64,000 bases of DNA from Ilyomonas limi (GCF_005233845.1 NZ_SZQL01000011.1:62001-126000); one strand, 5' to 3'. Shown: positions 9,007 through 19,678, counted from the first letter of the stretch. Notes: generated by a model from the sequence alone, not told the origin. Numbers and translations: made by a program.

Positions 9007-10410
9007 TTAAAGGCTCTCAATCTCAGCTTCCTTTTCGTACACCATACCATTGGTAGCTGTTACGATGAGTGTACCCTGTGTATATTTTTCATTATGCTGA
9101 CTTTCATCCAAGCCAGCTTCCTCTTCCGCTTCGCTCACGCGCAATGGCAGAATGAAGTTGATGAATTTGAAAATAAGAAACGAGGCTGTAAAGCTGTAGG
9201 CTACTACTATCAGCAAAGCCTTACACTGGATAAAAAAGAAATCGAAATTGCCATAAAACCAGCCATCATTACCGGCAGCGTTTACTGTTTTAGTGGCAAA
9301 AATGCCGGTGAGCAACATACCAACCATACCACCAATGCCATGACAGGGAAATACATCCAGCGTATCATCCAATACGGTTTTCTGCTTAAGATGAACGGCA
9401 ATATTGGAAATAAGTGCCGCTACAAAACCAATGAAGATACTTTGCGGAATAGCTACAAATCCAGCACCCGGTGTAATAGCCACCAAGCCTACAACTGCAC
9501 CGATACAAAAGCCCAGCACCGAGGGCTTCTTGCCACGAATAGCGTCAAAAAACATCCACGACAAACCAGCAGCACCAGCAGCTGTATTGGTAGCTGCAAA
9601 AGCCGAAACAGACAACATATTGGCACCTAATGCCGAGCCGGCATTAAACCCAAACCACCCAAACCACAGCAGTCCCGTACCAATTAATACGTACGGTATA
9701 TTTGCCGGCGGTACTTCTCTATGCTCCATGTGCACTTTCCGGCGCTTGAGTACCAATGCACCCGCCAGTGCTGCACAACCTGCCGAAATATGAACTACCG
9801 TACCACCAGCAAAGTCGAGCACGCCCATTTTGTACAAAAAGCCCTGTGGATGCCACGACCAGTGTGCCAAGGGCGCATACACCAGCAAGCTGAAAAGACA
9901 AATAAATAAAATATAAGAAGTAAAACGAATACGTTCGGCCACAGCGCCTACTACCAAGCCTGGTGTAATTATGGCAAACATCAACTGAAACAATGAAAAA
10001 AGCAGTAGCGGAATCGTCATGGGCGTACCGCCTTGCAATACGGGCGCACCGGAGAACACATTTTTAAAGAACAGAAAGGTAGTTGGATTGCCAATTACTC
10101 CGCCAATGGTATCGCCAAAGCAAAGACTAAAGCCTACCACTACCCAGAGTACGCTTACTACGCCGGCTGCTACCACGCTTTTCATCATAGTGGATAGTAC
10201 GTTTTTACGGTGCACCATACCACCGTAAAAGAAAGCTAGCCCCGGAGTCATTAAAAACACCAGTGCGGTAGCTACAATAATCCAGGCAGTATCTGCCGAG
10301 TTGTATTCGACACCTGCTTTTGGCACATAAGAAGGAATAAAAAGCGACGCGACAGAGATTACAGCTAAGACCAAAAAAGGTGCAATTTGTTTGAAGGTTT
10401 GCCTTGCCAT
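9007..10410 (-). CDS. amt: Ammonium transporter (Amt/Rh family)
   Basis: Inner-membrane trimeric channel for ammonium uptake. The frame opens earlier, but the ATG at 10410 (MARQTFKQ) gives a normal 467-residue protein, while the upstream residues are AT-rich leader. About eleven membrane helices are apparent. Family motifs include FFYGGMVHRKNVLSTM, DFAGGTVVHISAG with the first pore His, GWFGFNAGSAL and CHGIGGMVG with the second pore His. The cytoplasmic tail begins LRVSEAEEEAGLD, the usual GlnK-contacting region, although no glnK gene is seen here. The neighbours are glutamate synthase genes upstream and a barrel gene downstream. Confidence 0.95.
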   Translation of the reverse strand: MARQTFKQIAPFLVLAVISVASLFIPSYVPKAGVEYNSADTAWIIVATALVFLMTPGLAFFYGGMVHRKNVLSTMMKSVVAAGVVSVLWVVVGFSLCFGDTIGGVIGNPTTFLFFKNVFSGAPVLQGGTPMTIPLLLFSLFQLMFAIITPGLVVGAVAERIRFTSYILFICLFSLLVYAPLAHWSWHPQGFLYKMGVLDFAGGTVVHISAGCAALAGALVLKRRKVHMEHREVPPANIPYVLIGTGLLWFGWFGFNAGSALGANMLSVSAFAATNTAAGAAGLSWMFFDAIRGKKPSVLGFCIGAVVGLVAITPGAGFVAIPQSIFIGFVAALISNIAVHLKQKTVLDDTLDVFPCHGIGGMVGMLLTGIFATKTVNAAGNDGWFYGNFDFFFIQCKALLIVVAYSFTASFLIFKFINFILPLRVSEAEEEAGLDESQHNEKYTQGTLIVTATNGMVYEKEAEIESL

Positions 10411-10479
10411 AGGATGATTTTTAAAAAATAACTCAGAAATATTTATAGCAAGGTATAATTTTTTAGGATAAATTATAAA

Positions 10480-10516
10480 ATAATAATACATATTTTTTAT
10501 TATTATGTATTATTAT
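10480..10516. promoter_or_regulatory. 13-bp perfect inverted repeat upstream of amt
   Basis: ATAATAATACATA at 10480-10492 is exactly matched by its reverse complement at 10504-10516, with an 11-base spacer. It lies about 70 bases before the amt start, where a dimeric activator might bind. The DNA is extremely AT-rich, so chance palindromes are more likely than usual. Confidence 0.4.
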
Positions 10517-10732
10517 GATGACTTTATTGCAGAAAACCTGTCGGGTGCTAATCTTATATTTAAGATATAAAAGCCATTAAGGTACCCGTCCGCATATCGG
10601 AACAGAGGGAAATCAACCATTCTAATTGACAAACAGCAGTTACAAAGTATTTTAGCTTTTGGTTATATCTTCCTATACTTTTGTTTCGAAGTCCAAATTT
10701 TTATATCCTTTTTTTACAAACTGCAAGCAATA

Positions 10733-10760
10733 AAAAAGGCAGCCTTAAGGCTGCCTTTTT
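10733..10760. terminator. Rho-independent terminator after gltD
   Basis: AAAAAGGCAGCC-TTAA-GGCTGCCTTTTT is a perfect 12-bp stem with a 4-base loop, 23 bases beyond the gltD stop codon. The flanking A and T tracts make it usable on both strands. Confidence 0.9.
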
Positions 10761-10783
10761 ACAATATGTATAGTAATTTAATA

Positions 10784-12286
10784 TTACTGTGCTACCAAAA
10801 TACTTTTTTCTTTGCTTTCCAGCAATGAATAACCCATTAAAAATTCATCTGCTCTGCGTGCACATTCCCTGCCTTCGCTGATTGCCCAAACTACCAATGA
10901 TTGTCCCCGGCGCATGTCACCACAGGAAAATATCTTAGGAATGCTGGTTTGATAATCCTTTTCAGTTGCTTTTACATTACCTCTTTCATCCAGTTCTACT
11001 TCTAATTGCTCCAACATACCTTTTTGTTGTGGGCCTGTAAAACCCATTGCCAGCAGTGCCAACTGGCAAGGCATTTCTCTTTCGCTGCCCGGTACTTCTA
11101 CAAACTGTGCCGGACGACCGTCTTCCGCTATTTTCCATTCTAAGTCCACTACTTTTAAAGCCTGCAGATTGCCTTTCTCGTCCCGTAAAAATGCCTTGGT
11201 AGCAATTGCCCAATGCCTGTTGGCACCTTCCTCGTGCGAAGATGTGGTTTTCAACAGCATTGGGTAAGTTGGCCAAGGCATATATTGTGTACGGCTATGT
11301 GGCGGTTGGGGCATCAGCTCAAATTGTGTAACCGAGAGGGCACCTTGCCGGTTGGATGTACCCACGCAGTCGCTGCCTGTATCGCCGCCGCCAATCACAA
11401 TTACGTGTTTGCCTTTGGCGGATAAATCTTCCTTAATCAAATTGCTCTCTGAGGGCGCATCGCCCAACGGATTTCTGCCAGCCACCCTTTTATTCTGCTG
11501 TTTCAAAAATTCCATTGCAAAATAAACGCCTTTAGCATCCCTGCCGGTTACCGGCAAATTGCGGGGTACAGTAGAGCCGCCGGCTAATATAATCGCATGG
11601 TTTTCGCGCAGCAAATCATTCACACTTACATTTACCCCTACATGCGCATTGTATTTAAATATCACGCCCTCTTCTTCCAGGAGCGCAACACGGCGGTCAA
11701 TCACCCATTTTTCCAGCTTGAAATCAGGAATACCATAGCGAAGTAAACCACCAGCAGCATCGTCCCTTTCGTAAACGGTCACTGTATGCCCCGCATGGTT
11801 CAATTGTGCTGCTGCTGCCAGTCCCGCAGGACCAGAACCTACTATTGCAATCTTTTTTCCGGTACGCACATTGGGCTTGCGGGCTTTTACCAAGCCTTTG
11901 CTGAAAGCGATTTCAATAATATGCTTCTCAATTTCTTCGATGGTAATCGGTGGTTGATTGATGCCCAGTACGCAAGCACTTTCGCAGGGCGCCGGGCAAA
12001 TGCGTCCGGTAAACTCCGGAAAGTTATTCGTTAAGCTTAGTATTTCGTAAGCTTCTTGCCAGTTTTTGCGATACACGGCGTCGTTAAACTCCGGAATAAT
12101 ATTGCCGAGCGGACAACCATGATGGCAAAACGGTACACCACAATCCATACAGCGCGAGGCTTGCTGATTCAGCTTCTCTGCCGGGAACAATTCTATAAAT
12201 TCCCGGTAATCGTTTATACGCTCATCTACCGGGCGCTTTGCCGGTAATTCTCTGGTAAATTCTAAAAAACCTGTTATTTTACCCAT
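10784..12286 (-). CDS. gltD: Glutamate synthase small (beta) subunit
   Basis: This subunit of the NADPH-dependent GOGAT complex passes electrons from NADPH through FAD and Fe-S clusters to the large subunit. It has 500 residues. The N-terminal cysteine clusters CMDCGVPFC-HHGCPLGN and CPAPCESAC are present. The FAD-binding loop GSGPAGLAAA and the NADPH-binding GGGDTGSDC follow in order. It lies 135 bases downstream of gltB on the same strand and ends at a strong terminator, so gltBD is probably one operon. Confidence 0.96.
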   Translation of the reverse strand: MGKITGFLEFTRELPAKRPVDERINDYREFIELFPAEKLNQQASRCMDCGVPFCHHGCPLGNIIPEFNDAVYRKNWQEAYEILSLTNNFPEFTGRICPAPCESACVLGINQPPITIEEIEKHIIEIAFSKGLVKARKPNVRTGKKIAIVGSGPAGLAAAAQLNHAGHTVTVYERDDAAGGLLRYGIPDFKLEKWVIDRRVALLEEEGVIFKYNAHVGVNVSVNDLLRENHAIILAGGSTVPRNLPVTGRDAKGVYFAMEFLKQQNKRVAGRNPLGDAPSESNLIKEDLSAKGKHVIVIGGGDTGSDCVGTSNRQGALSVTQFELMPQPPHSRTQYMPWPTYPMLLKTTSSHEEGANRHWAIATKAFLRDEKGNLQALKVVDLEWKIAEDGRPAQFVEVPGSEREMPCQLALLAMGFTGPQQKGMLEQLEVELDERGNVKATEKDYQTSIPKIFSCGDMRRGQSLVVWAISEGRECARRADEFLMGYSLLESKEKSILVAQ

Positions 12287-12300
12287 GTATCAACGTTGAT

Positions 12301-12317
12301 TTTTGCGCTTCGCAAAA
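12301..12317. promoter_or_regulatory. Small hairpin before the gltD start
   Basis: TTTTGCG-CTT-CGCAAAA is a perfect 7-bp stem centred about 23 bases upstream of the gltD ATG, in the gltB-gltD gap. It could set the relative expression of the two subunits or act as a processing site. No direct support exists. Confidence 0.25.
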
Positions 12318-12421
12318 TGTTTATAAAGTTTGTACAAAACAAGGCTTTCAACTTGTTACTTAATTTTTACCCCTTGTAATCTCATGCTCACCTTGCAGCT
12401 TGATACCTGCCTTTTACAGCC

Positions 12422-15400
12422 TTAATCTTTCAGTTCTTCACCCATTTCCGCCAGCATTTTTTTCCTTTTTTCTTCCAATGCCTTCTTGTAATCGGTTGGG
12501 AAAACCTTTACAAAATGCTGCAACTGGTTATCAAAATCGCTCAGAATAAAGTTGGCTATTGTGCTGCCAGTGTAAGTATAATGTTTACTAATCATCTCCT
12601 GCAATTGCTGAGTATCTTCTTCTGTCAGCGATTCGAGGTTCACCATTTCTTTGTTGCACAGGGTATCAAACTGACCAGTCACATCGTACACAAAGGCAAT
12701 ACCACCGCTCATGCCCGCTGCAAAGTTGCGTCCCATAGCGCCAAGTATTACAACGGTACCACCAGTCATGTACTCGCAACCATGATCACCCACACCTTCA
12801 ACTACCACTTGTGCACCTGAGTTGCGCACGCAAAAACGCTCACCGGCTTTACCTCTTATATAAGCTTCGCCGGAGGTAGCGCCGTAAAAAGCTACATTGC
12901 CAATAATGATATTTTCTTCCGGCACAAACGTAGCTTGCTTAGAAGGATATACAATTAGTTTAGCACCGCTTAAACCTTTACCAAAGTAATCGTTGGCACC
13001 ACCCTCCAGTTCCAGCGTTACACCTTTAGTATTAAAAGCACCAAAGCTTTGTCCGGCTGTCCCGGTGAGTTTAAAGTGAATGGTATCGTCTGGTAAACCT
13101 TCTCCCTTATAAATTTTAGTAATTTCATTAGAGAGTATAGTACCGGCTGTTCTGTCGGTATTTTTTATTTTAAAAGAGGCGGTAACTTCTTCACCATTTT
13201 CCAGAGCGGGCTTTGCCGCTTCCAGGAAACGCCAGTCCAATACATTTTTCAGGCCGTGGTCCTGCTCTTCTATTTTGTAGAGGCCGGTTTGAGCTGATGC
13301 CGGATCTTTATATAAAATTGAGGATAAATCCAATTTGCTGTATTTCCAGTGCGATACATTCTGGCGTATTTTCAGGATATCTACCTGCCCAATCATTTCA
13401 TTCACTGTTCTAAAGCCAAGTTCAGCCATAATCTCACGCAATTCCTGTGTGATAAATCTGAAGAAATTAACCACATGCTCCGGATCACCGGTAAAGCGCT
13501 TGCGCAGTTCAGGATTTTGAGTTGCCACGCCTACCGGACATGTATTCAGATGACACTTGCGCATCATAATACAACCTTCTACTATTAAAGCAGCAGTAGC
13601 AACCCCCCATTCTTCAGCACCGAGCAATGCGGCAATCGCAATATCACGCCCGGTTTTCATTTGTCCATCCGCCTGCACCGTTACACGGCTCCTCAGTTTA
13701 TTTTTTACCAGTGTCTGATGCGTTTCTGCCAGTCCTAATTCCCACGGCAAACCAGCGTGCTTAATAGAACTGATTGGCGATGCACCGGTACCACCATCCA
13801 TACCGGCAATCAATACCACATCTGCTTTTGCCTTGGTAACGCCGGCAGCAATGGTACCTACGCCAGCTTTAGATACTAGTTTTACATTGATGCGCGCAGC
13901 ACGATTGGCATTTTTCAAATCAAATATTAACTGTGCCAAATCCTCAATAGAATAGATATCGTGGTGCGGTGGTGGCGAAATTAAGCCTACACCCGGCGTA
14001 GAGTGGCGCGTTTTACCAATCCAATCATCTACTTTATGTCCGGGCAATTGTCCACCTTCTCCCGGCTTTGCGCCTTGCGCCATTTTTATCTGCAATTCAT
14101 CGGCTTCCGTTAAATAATAGCTCGTTACGCCAAAGCGTGCAGAAGCTACCTGTTTGATAGCCGAACGCATAGAATCACCATTAGGCAAACGCTGGTAACG
14201 TATTTCATCTTCGCCACCTTCGCCGGTATTGCTTTTACCACCGAGACGGTTCATTGCAATGGCCAATGTAGTATGTGCTTCCCACGAAATAGAGCCGAAG
14301 CTCATAGCTCCGGTGGCAAAACGCTTGTAAATGTTTTCTGCCGGTTCTACTTCATCAATAGAAATAGAGGGACGATTGGGAGCAAATTCAAACAGGCTGC
14401 GCAGGGTTACTGCTTTTTCCGATTGATCATTTACCAGCTTACTGTATTTTTTAAATACATTGTAATCATTCATCCTGGTAGAATACTGTAACAGATGAAT
14501 GGTTTGCGGATTAAACAAGTGGAATTCCCCTTTGCGCTTCCACTGGTAAACACCACCTTCGGGCAAGCGGCTGACGTCCACATCTTTTTTGCGGAAAGCA
14601 AAGAAATGTTTAGCTAATACTTCTTTGGCAATTTCATCCAGGCCCATACCTTCTATGCGCGAAGTAGCACCGGCAAAGTAGCGGTTTACCACATCTTTAT
14701 TAATACCAATAATCTCAAAAATCTGCGCACCCTGGTAAGACTGTAAAGTAGAAATACCCATTTTGGAGAATACCTTCAGCAAACCATCACACACCGATTT
14801 TACATAGTTCTTTTTTAAAGTTTCTACGTCCAGGTTTGTTTGCAGCTTGCCACTCAATTTTATATCGCGGATAGTAGAAAGTGCGAGATAAGGATTGATA
14901 GCTGTAGCGCCAAAACCAAGCAGGCAGGCAAAATGGTGAACTTCCCACACATCGCCGGCTTCTACTACCAATCCTACACGGCCACGTAACCCTTTGCGGA
15001 TAAGGTGGTGATGCACTGCAGATACTGCAAGCAATGAAGGAATAGGTGCATGCTCGCTGTCTATTGCCCTGTCTGATAATACTAATACTTCAAAGCCATC
15101 ATTTACAGCATCAACTGCATAGCGGCAAAGGCGGTCTATACCAGCTTTTAGGGAACCGGTTTTTCCATCTGCCCGGAAATATGTTTGTAAAGTTTTTGCC
15201 TGGAAAATGCCGGTATCTATACTACGCAGTTTTTCAAGCTCATGATTATTTAAGATGGGATGCTTGAGTGCAACGGAATGGCAGGTAAGCGGATCTTCTT
15301 CCAGCAGGTTGCCATTATTACCTACAAATGTAGCCAGCGACATTACCATACGTTCACGAATCGGGTCAATGGGTGGATTGGTAACCTGTGCAAACAACTG

Positions 15401-16975
15401 TTTGAAATAGCTGCTTAAATGTTGCGGCTGATCGCTTAATACCGCCAGCGGTACATCGGTACCCATAGAGCCAATCGGCTCTTTGCCATCGGCAGCCATT
15501 GGGGTAATAATAGTCTCCAAATCTTCAATAGAATAACCAAATGCTTTCTGGTATTTGAAAATCTGGTCATGTTCCAGATGCGTAAACTGTACGCGTGGCT
15601 CCGGCAGTTCTTCCAGTTTGATTTTATATTTATTCAGCCAATCGCCATACGGCTTTTGTGAACATATAGTATGTTTTAATTCATCATCACTAATGATTCT
15701 GCCTTGCTCCATATCCACCACAAACATTTTTCCCGGCTGCAGGCGCCCAAACTCTTTTACCAAGGTGGGATCTATTGGCAATACGCCAGTTTCGGAAGCC
15801 ATAATTACACGATCATCGTGTGTTACGCAGTAGCGCGACGGGCGCAGACCGTTTCTATCCAGTGTGGCACCTATTATTTTACCATTGGTAAATGAAATAG
15901 AAGCTGGTCCATCCCAAGGCTCCATCAGGCAGGCATGATATTCATAAAATGCCTGTTTAAGCGGGTCCATTTGCGTGTTACCGTCCCATGCTTCCGGTAT
16001 CAGCATCATCATTACGTGTGGCAAAGAGCGACCACATAAAGTGAGCAATTCTATCATATTGTCCAGACAAGCAGAATCGGATTGTCCTTCAAAAATGATA
16101 GGCAACAGCATGTCTAATTCTTCTTTACTGAAGTAAGAAGAAATAAAGCCTTTTTCATTGGTCTTCAGCCAATTCAGATTGCCTTGCAGCGTATTGATTT
16201 CGCCATTGTGTGCTATATAGCGGAATGGCTGTGCCAGGTTCCAGGAAGGAAAAGTATTGGTAGCAAAACGTGAATGCACCAACCCGAAAGCTGATACTAC
16301 CCGTTTATTATTTAAATCGGTGAAATAACCACGCACCTGCTCGGAGGTGAGTTGTCCCTTATACGAAACTGTTTTGTAAGAAAGTGAAGCTATGTAAAAA
16401 GCAGTGGCGCCTTTACGCACTGTATCCTGAATGGTATGTGTAGCATAATTGCGCAGCACAAATAACTTGCGCTCAAATGCCTCAGGGTCAGTAATATGGT
16501 CAGGACAGGCAATAAACACCTGCTCCATTTCCGGCTCCACGCTTAATGCTGTAAAACCAATTCCATCAGGATTTACCGGCACACGGCGATAGGTAAGCAC
16601 CTCCAGCCCCAGCGTCTCAGCAGCACGGTTAAAGCTCTCACGGCATTCTTCGCGCAGTCGTATTTCTTTTGGAAAAAAAATAACACCTACCCCATACTTA
16701 CCATAAGAGGGCAGGTGAACACCGAGTTTTAAACATTCATCGAAAAAAAACTCGTGCGGCATCTGAAGCATAATGCCCGCACCATCGCCGGTATTGCTCT
16801 CGCAACCGCAGGCACCACGGTGCCCCATGTTCTCCAACACGGTCAGTGCATCCGAAATAATCTGGTGAGATTTATGGCCTTTTATGTTGGCAACAAATCC
16901 AATTCCGCACGCATCATGCTCAAAAGCAGGATCATATAAACCTGCCAATGGCTTTTCTGAATAGCTTCTATTCAT
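12422..16975 (-). CDS. gltB: Glutamate synthase large (alpha) subunit
   Basis: Class II amidotransferase and synthase that turns glutamine plus 2-oxoglutarate into two glutamates. The 1517-residue protein starts with a 21-residue propeptide; Cys22 of HDACGIG is the catalytic nucleophile exposed after cleavage, and propeptide length matches short Bacillus-type forms. Then come the glutaminase domain (to about 430), the central domain, the FMN-binding synthase domain with [16 protein letters not shown]-like text, the 3Fe-4S cysteines in [17 protein letters not shown] and the C-terminal GXGXG domain. It is first in a gltBD operon. Confidence 0.97.
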   Translation of the reverse strand: MNRSYSEKPLAGLYDPAFEHDACGIGFVANIKGHKSHQIISDALTVLENMGHRGACGCESNTGDGAGIMLQMPHEFFFDECLKLGVHLPSYGKYGVGVIFFPKEIRLREECRESFNRAAETLGLEVLTYRRVPVNPDGIGFTALSVEPEMEQVFIACPDHITDPEAFERKLFVLRNYATHTIQDTVRKGATAFYIASLSYKTVSYKGQLTSEQVRGYFTDLNNKRVVSAFGLVHSRFATNTFPSWNLAQPFRYIAHNGEINTLQGNLNWLKTNEKGFISSYFSKEELDMLLPIIFEGQSDSACLDNMIELLTLCGRSLPHVMMMLIPEAWDGNTQMDPLKQAFYEYHACLMEPWDGPASISFTNGKIIGATLDRNGLRPSRYCVTHDDRVIMASETGVLPIDPTLVKEFGRLQPGKMFVVDMEQGRIISDDELKHTICSQKPYGDWLNKYKIKLEELPEPRVQFTHLEHDQIFKYQKAFGYSIEDLETIITPMAADGKEPIGSMGTDVPLAVLSDQPQHLSSYFKQLFAQVTNPPIDPIRERMVMSLATFVGNNGNLLEEDPLTCHSVALKHPILNNHELEKLRSIDTGIFQAKTLQTYFRADGKTGSLKAGIDRLCRYAVDAVNDGFEVLVLSDRAIDSEHAPIPSLLAVSAVHHHLIRKGLRGRVGLVVEAGDVWEVHHFACLLGFGATAINPYLALSTIRDIKLSGKLQTNLDVETLKKNYVKSVCDGLLKVFSKMGISTLQSYQGAQIFEIIGINKDVVNRYFAGATSRIEGMGLDEIAKEVLAKHFFAFRKKDVDVSRLPEGGVYQWKRKGEFHLFNPQTIHLLQYSTRMNDYNVFKKYSKLVNDQSEKAVTLRSLFEFAPNRPSISIDEVEPAENIYKRFATGAMSFGSISWEAHTTLAIAMNRLGGKSNTGEGGEDEIRYQRLPNGDSMRSAIKQVASARFGVTSYYLTEADELQIKMAQGAKPGEGGQLPGHKVDDWIGKTRHSTPGVGLISPPPHHDIYSIEDLAQLIFDLKNANRAARINVKLVSKAGVGTIAAGVTKAKADVVLIAGMDGGTGASPISSIKHAGLPWELGLAETHQTLVKNKLRSRVTVQADGQMKTGRDIAIAALLGAEEWGVATAALIVEGCIMMRKCHLNTCPVGVATQNPELRKRFTGDPEHVVNFFRFITQELREIMAELGFRTVNEMIGQVDILKIRQNVSHWKYSKLDLSSILYKDPASAQTGLYKIEEQDHGLKNVLDWRFLEAAKPALENGEEVTASFKIKNTDRTAGTILSNEITKIYKGEGLPDDTIHFKLTGTAGQSFGAFNTKGVTLELEGGANDYFGKGLSGAKLIVYPSKQATFVPEENIIIGNVAFYGATSGEAYIRGKAGERFCVRNSGAQVVVEGVGDHGCEYMTGGTVVILGAMGRNFAAGMSGGIAFVYDVTGQFDTLCNKEMVNLESLTEEDTQQLQEMISKHYTYTGSTIANFILSDFDNQLQHFVKVFPTDYKKALEEKRKKMLAEMGEELKD

Positions 16976-17411
16976 GCATCAAAGACATTTAATTGTTAAT
17001 TACTATAAGGGCAGGCAATCGCATAAAATTAGACAAAAAAATGAAAAAACATCATTTATGGTGTTTAATCGTTTCAATAAAATGTTAATACATTTAAAAT
17101 CAGGAAAACAAAAAATAGAAATTATTCATTTTTAAGGCACTGTACTTAGAAAATATTAATTATGATACGGCATAAAAATCCCTTGTTTGGAAAATTTGTA
17201 AACTTTTTAAATTGTGAAGAATTTTATAGCACCCGGAGGGATAGACTGAAGCGTGAATTTTTTTACACGAATTTGCATAGCACATAGATAACATAGCAGT
17301 GGCATGGATGAGAAGGGTGTGTATTAAGCGAGTTAATCAGATGAATCATTGGCTGTTTATCAATACAATCCTTCAAAATAAATATGTACTACAGTCAATG
17401 TCATCCGTGTA
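16976..17411. other. 436-base spacer upstream of gltB
   Basis: An AT-rich region that should hold the gltB promoter on the minus strand; a TAATTTTA preceded by a T-tract is seen near 17020-17040 but is a weak match. Around 17250-17285 the text TTTTTTTACACGAATTTGC resembles degenerate repeats found in Bacteroidota spacers. No gene was recognised. Confidence 0.4.
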
Positions 17412-17765
17412 CTATAGATACACATCTTCAATCATATAAAACTCGGCAGGACCGTTGTATCGCAATGTAATTGCCAGCACATCAAATTGTATAAAATTCC
17501 ATTGCGGGTTTTGGTATTGATATTCTTCGGCAGCATTCATCAGGTTGTCCATTTTTTTCTTACTGATGCTTTCTTCAGGTTTGCCATAGGCTGAAGAAGT
17601 GCGTGTTTTTATTTCTATAAAATGCAAGAATTTTCCTTTATTAGCAATAATATCCACCTCCCAATTCTTAAAGCGCCAGTTGCGGTGCAGGATGGTATAG
17701 CCATGTGCTATTAAATAATCTACAGCCATATCTTCTCCTTTATTGCCTGTAACTTTGTTGTTCAT
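17412..17765 (-). CDS. yraN: YraN family (UPF0102) endonuclease-like protein
   Basis: A 117-residue protein of the YraN family, a small PD-(D/E)XK nuclease-like fold whose cellular role is unsettled. Visible hallmarks are the N-terminal GNKGEDMAVDYL with helix glutamate, then WEVDIIANKG and FIEIKTRT, which supply the D and E-x-K residues. The length is typical. It is divergent from manA with only 26 bases between the two start codons, so the promoters must overlap the opposing coding regions. Confidence 0.9.
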   Translation of the reverse strand: MNNKVTGNKGEDMAVDYLIAHGYTILHRNWRFKNWEVDIIANKGKFLHFIEIKTRTSSAYGKPEESISKKKMDNLMNAAEEYQYQNPQWNFIQFDVLAITLRYNGPAEFYMIEDVYL

Positions 17766-17784
17766 TGGTTGTTGTTTAATATTG
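17754..17784 (+). promoter_or_regulatory. Probable promoter of manA
   Basis: TTTG at 17754-17757 and TAATATTG at 17777-17784 are 19 bases apart, close to the Bacteroidota consensus TTTG/TAnnTTTG. The -33 element lies inside the start of yraN. The start codon is only 7 bases after the -7 element, so the transcript would have almost no leader. Confidence 0.45.
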
Positions 17785-17791
17785 CAAACTT

Positions 17792-19015
17792 ATGAGCCTG
17801 GTACAAGATAAAATATTACTGCTAAGAGGCAAAGTGCAACCCTACGCATGGGGTGGTCACCATTTTATTGCAAACTGGCTAGGCACCGGAAATACGCAGC
17901 ATCAACCTTTTGCAGAGTATTGGATGGGGGCGCATCCCTCTGCCTCTTCATTGGTGGTTACCCGCAATGGCGAGTTATCGTTACACCAATTAATTCACGA
18001 TTACCCGGAAGAGTTTCTGAGCACACATGTGCGCCAGCATTTTAATGAATTACCATATCTTTTTAAAATACTGGATGTAAAAGATATGCTGAGCATACAG
18101 GTACATCCTACCAAGGAAGCAGCTGCCAAAGGCTTTCACGAAGAAGAAGCAGCAGGCATTACCTTAGGCGCGCCTAACCGCAATTATAAAGATAAAAACC
18201 ATAAGCCCGAAGTGATGGTGGCATTAAGCGACTTTTGGCTCCTGCATGGTTTTTTACCCGAAGAAAAATTGTTGCATGTATTGCAAACCGTACCAGAATT
18301 TGCAGGGTTGGAAGCTATATTTAAAGAGGGTGATTACAAGGCGTTGTACCAGCACGTAATGAGTATGCCTCAGGAGGAGGTAAACGAAATGCTTCTTCCA
18401 CTGGTGCAGCGGGAATTGGAAAGAAAGAAAAATGGCAAGCTAACCAAGGCAGACCCGGGCTGGTGGGTAGCCAAATTGTTTGAAGGCAGTGACCAAATTG
18501 ATGATATTGACCGTGGCGTGTTCTCTATTTATTTTTTTAATATTGTGGAAGTACACGAGGGCGAGGCTATCTTTCAGGGGGCAGGCATACCGCACGCTTA
18601 CCTCGAAGGACAGAATGTAGAGTTGATGGCAAACAGTGACAATGTACTACGTGGCGGACTCACGCCCAAGCACGTAGATGTACCGGAGCTGCTAAAACAT
18701 ACCGCTTTCAAAGGTGTTGAGCCCAACGTAATGAAAGGCGAGGAAGTAAGCCCTGCTGTTACGGCTTATCCTTGCCCGGTGCCTGATTTTGGTATTCAAA
18801 AAATTGAGTTATCCACAAATGAAAGTATAGAAAGTAAGGCAAGTTCTTTAGAGATTTGGGTATTGATAAAAGGTATAGCTAATTTTGAATGGGATGGTAA
18901 AAGTATAGTGGCAGGTAAAGGGCAGGCTGTGGCTATATTGCCTAATGATAAATTTACCGTAACAGCACAGGAAAATACTTTGATATATAAGGCATTTGTG
19001 CCGGAAGCGGAATAA
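17792..19015 (+). CDS. manA: Mannose-6-phosphate isomerase, class I
   Basis: Zinc enzyme interconverting mannose 6-phosphate and fructose 6-phosphate, feeding GDP-mannose and surface sugar synthesis. It has 407 residues. The N-terminal QPYAWGG and AEYWMGAHPSASS are class I signatures. Metal ligands are seen in SIQVHPTKE and KNHKPEVMV, and later in the cupin motif GIPHAYLEGQNVELMANSDN followed by LRGGLTPKHVD. It is followed 23 bases later by a small membrane protein gene on the same strand. Confidence 0.95.
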   Translation: MSLVQDKILLLRGKVQPYAWGGHHFIANWLGTGNTQHQPFAEYWMGAHPSASSLVVTRNGELSLHQLIHDYPEEFLSTHVRQHFNELPYLFKILDVKDMLSIQVHPTKEAAAKGFHEEEAAGITLGAPNRNYKDKNHKPEVMVALSDFWLLHGFLPEEKLLHVLQTVPEFAGLEAIFKEGDYKALYQHVMSMPQEEVNEMLLPLVQRELERKKNGKLTKADPGWWVAKLFEGSDQIDDIDRGVFSIYFFNIVEVHEGEAIFQGAGIPHAYLEGQNVELMANSDNVLRGGLTPKHVDVPELLKHTAFKGVEPNVMKGEEVSPAVTAYPCPVPDFGIQKIELSTNESIESKASSLEIWVLIKGIANFEWDGKSIVAGKGQAVAILPNDKFTVTAQENTLIYKAFVPEAE

Positions 19016-19038
19016 ATAAAATTTAAACACTTAATGAT

Positions 19039-19608
19039 ATGAAGATTACTAAACGAATTGTTGTTGCGCTGGTATTATTAACTGCCGTATGCGCATTGTA
19101 CCGTATTATTCCGGGCCGTCCATGGGGCTTTGCACCGCAGATTGCAATGGCTGTTTTTGGCGGGGCAATTTTCATAAACAACAAAAAATGGGCATTTGCA
19201 GCGCCTTTACTGTCTATGTTTTTGAGTGATGTGTTGTATGAGGTATTGTACCATGCAGGCATAAGCGTTATGCCGGGCTTTTATGAAGGACAATGGCAGA
19301 ATTATCTTTTATTCGGACTGCTTACAACAGTTGGTTTTTTAGTAAAGAAAATAAATGTGTTGAATGTGTTGCTGGCTTCCATTGCGGCACCTACCGTTTA
19401 TTTTATCATATCCAACTTTTTGGTGTGGACAGCCGGTGCAGGATGGAGCCGCCCAAAAACATTGAGCGGACTGATGATGTGCTATAACGATGGATTACCG
19501 TTTTATCCAAATAGTTTGTATTCAACTGTGTTCTTCTCGATAGTATTGTTCGGTGGATATTACTTGATACAAAAAAGTATTGCAAATAAATCAAACCAGT
19601 TAGCTTAA
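19039..19608 (+). CDS. DUF6580 family membrane protein
   Basis: A 189-residue protein with five or six hydrophobic helices. The pattern GRPWGFAPQIAMAVFGGA, then a helix with PLLSMFLSD, then a central helix with PTVYFIISNFLVW, and a C-terminal helix after NDGLPFYPNSLYST, is characteristic of the DUF6580 family, regarded as putative transport proteins. The substrate is unknown. It lies 23 bases after manA and ends just before a very strong hairpin, so the two probably share a transcript. Confidence 0.75.
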   Translation: MKITKRIVVALVLLTAVCALYRIIPGRPWGFAPQIAMAVFGGAIFINNKKWAFAAPLLSMFLSDVLYEVLYHAGISVMPGFYEGQWQNYLLFGLLTTVGFLVKKINVLNVLLASIAAPTVYFIISNFLVWTAGAGWSRPKTLSGLMMCYNDGLPFYPNSLYSTVFFSIVLFGGYYLIQKSIANKSNQLA

Positions 19609-19622
19609 ACAGCTTTTAAAGC

Positions 19623-19678
19623 ATAAAGAAAAAGAGAAGCACCCTGCCAGTTGGCAGGGTGCTTCTCTTTTTCTTTAT
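19623..19678. terminator. 27-bp perfect hairpin terminator
   Basis: The segment 19623-19649 is the exact reverse complement of 19652-19678, leaving only GT between. The core is AGAAGCACCCTGCCA with A-rich and T-rich flanks, giving a bidirectional terminator between the convergent DUF6580 and rnhA genes. It is the longest perfect stem noticed in the window. Confidence 0.9.

Larger units (their letters stand above)
10411..10783. other. 373-base spacer between gltD and amt
   Basis: It contains the gltD terminator (10733-10760), the amt upstream region with a 13-bp palindrome (10480-10516) and a small palindrome ATCTTA-TATT-TAAGAT at 10551-10566. No gene is seen. The size and the terminator show that amt is transcribed separately from gltBD. 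Confidence 0.5.

Noticed and set aside
9004-9630. Long open frame on the plus strand opposite the ammonium transporter gene
   Set aside because: It is the complement of a well-conserved membrane protein gene; its translation has no family features and no promoter context.
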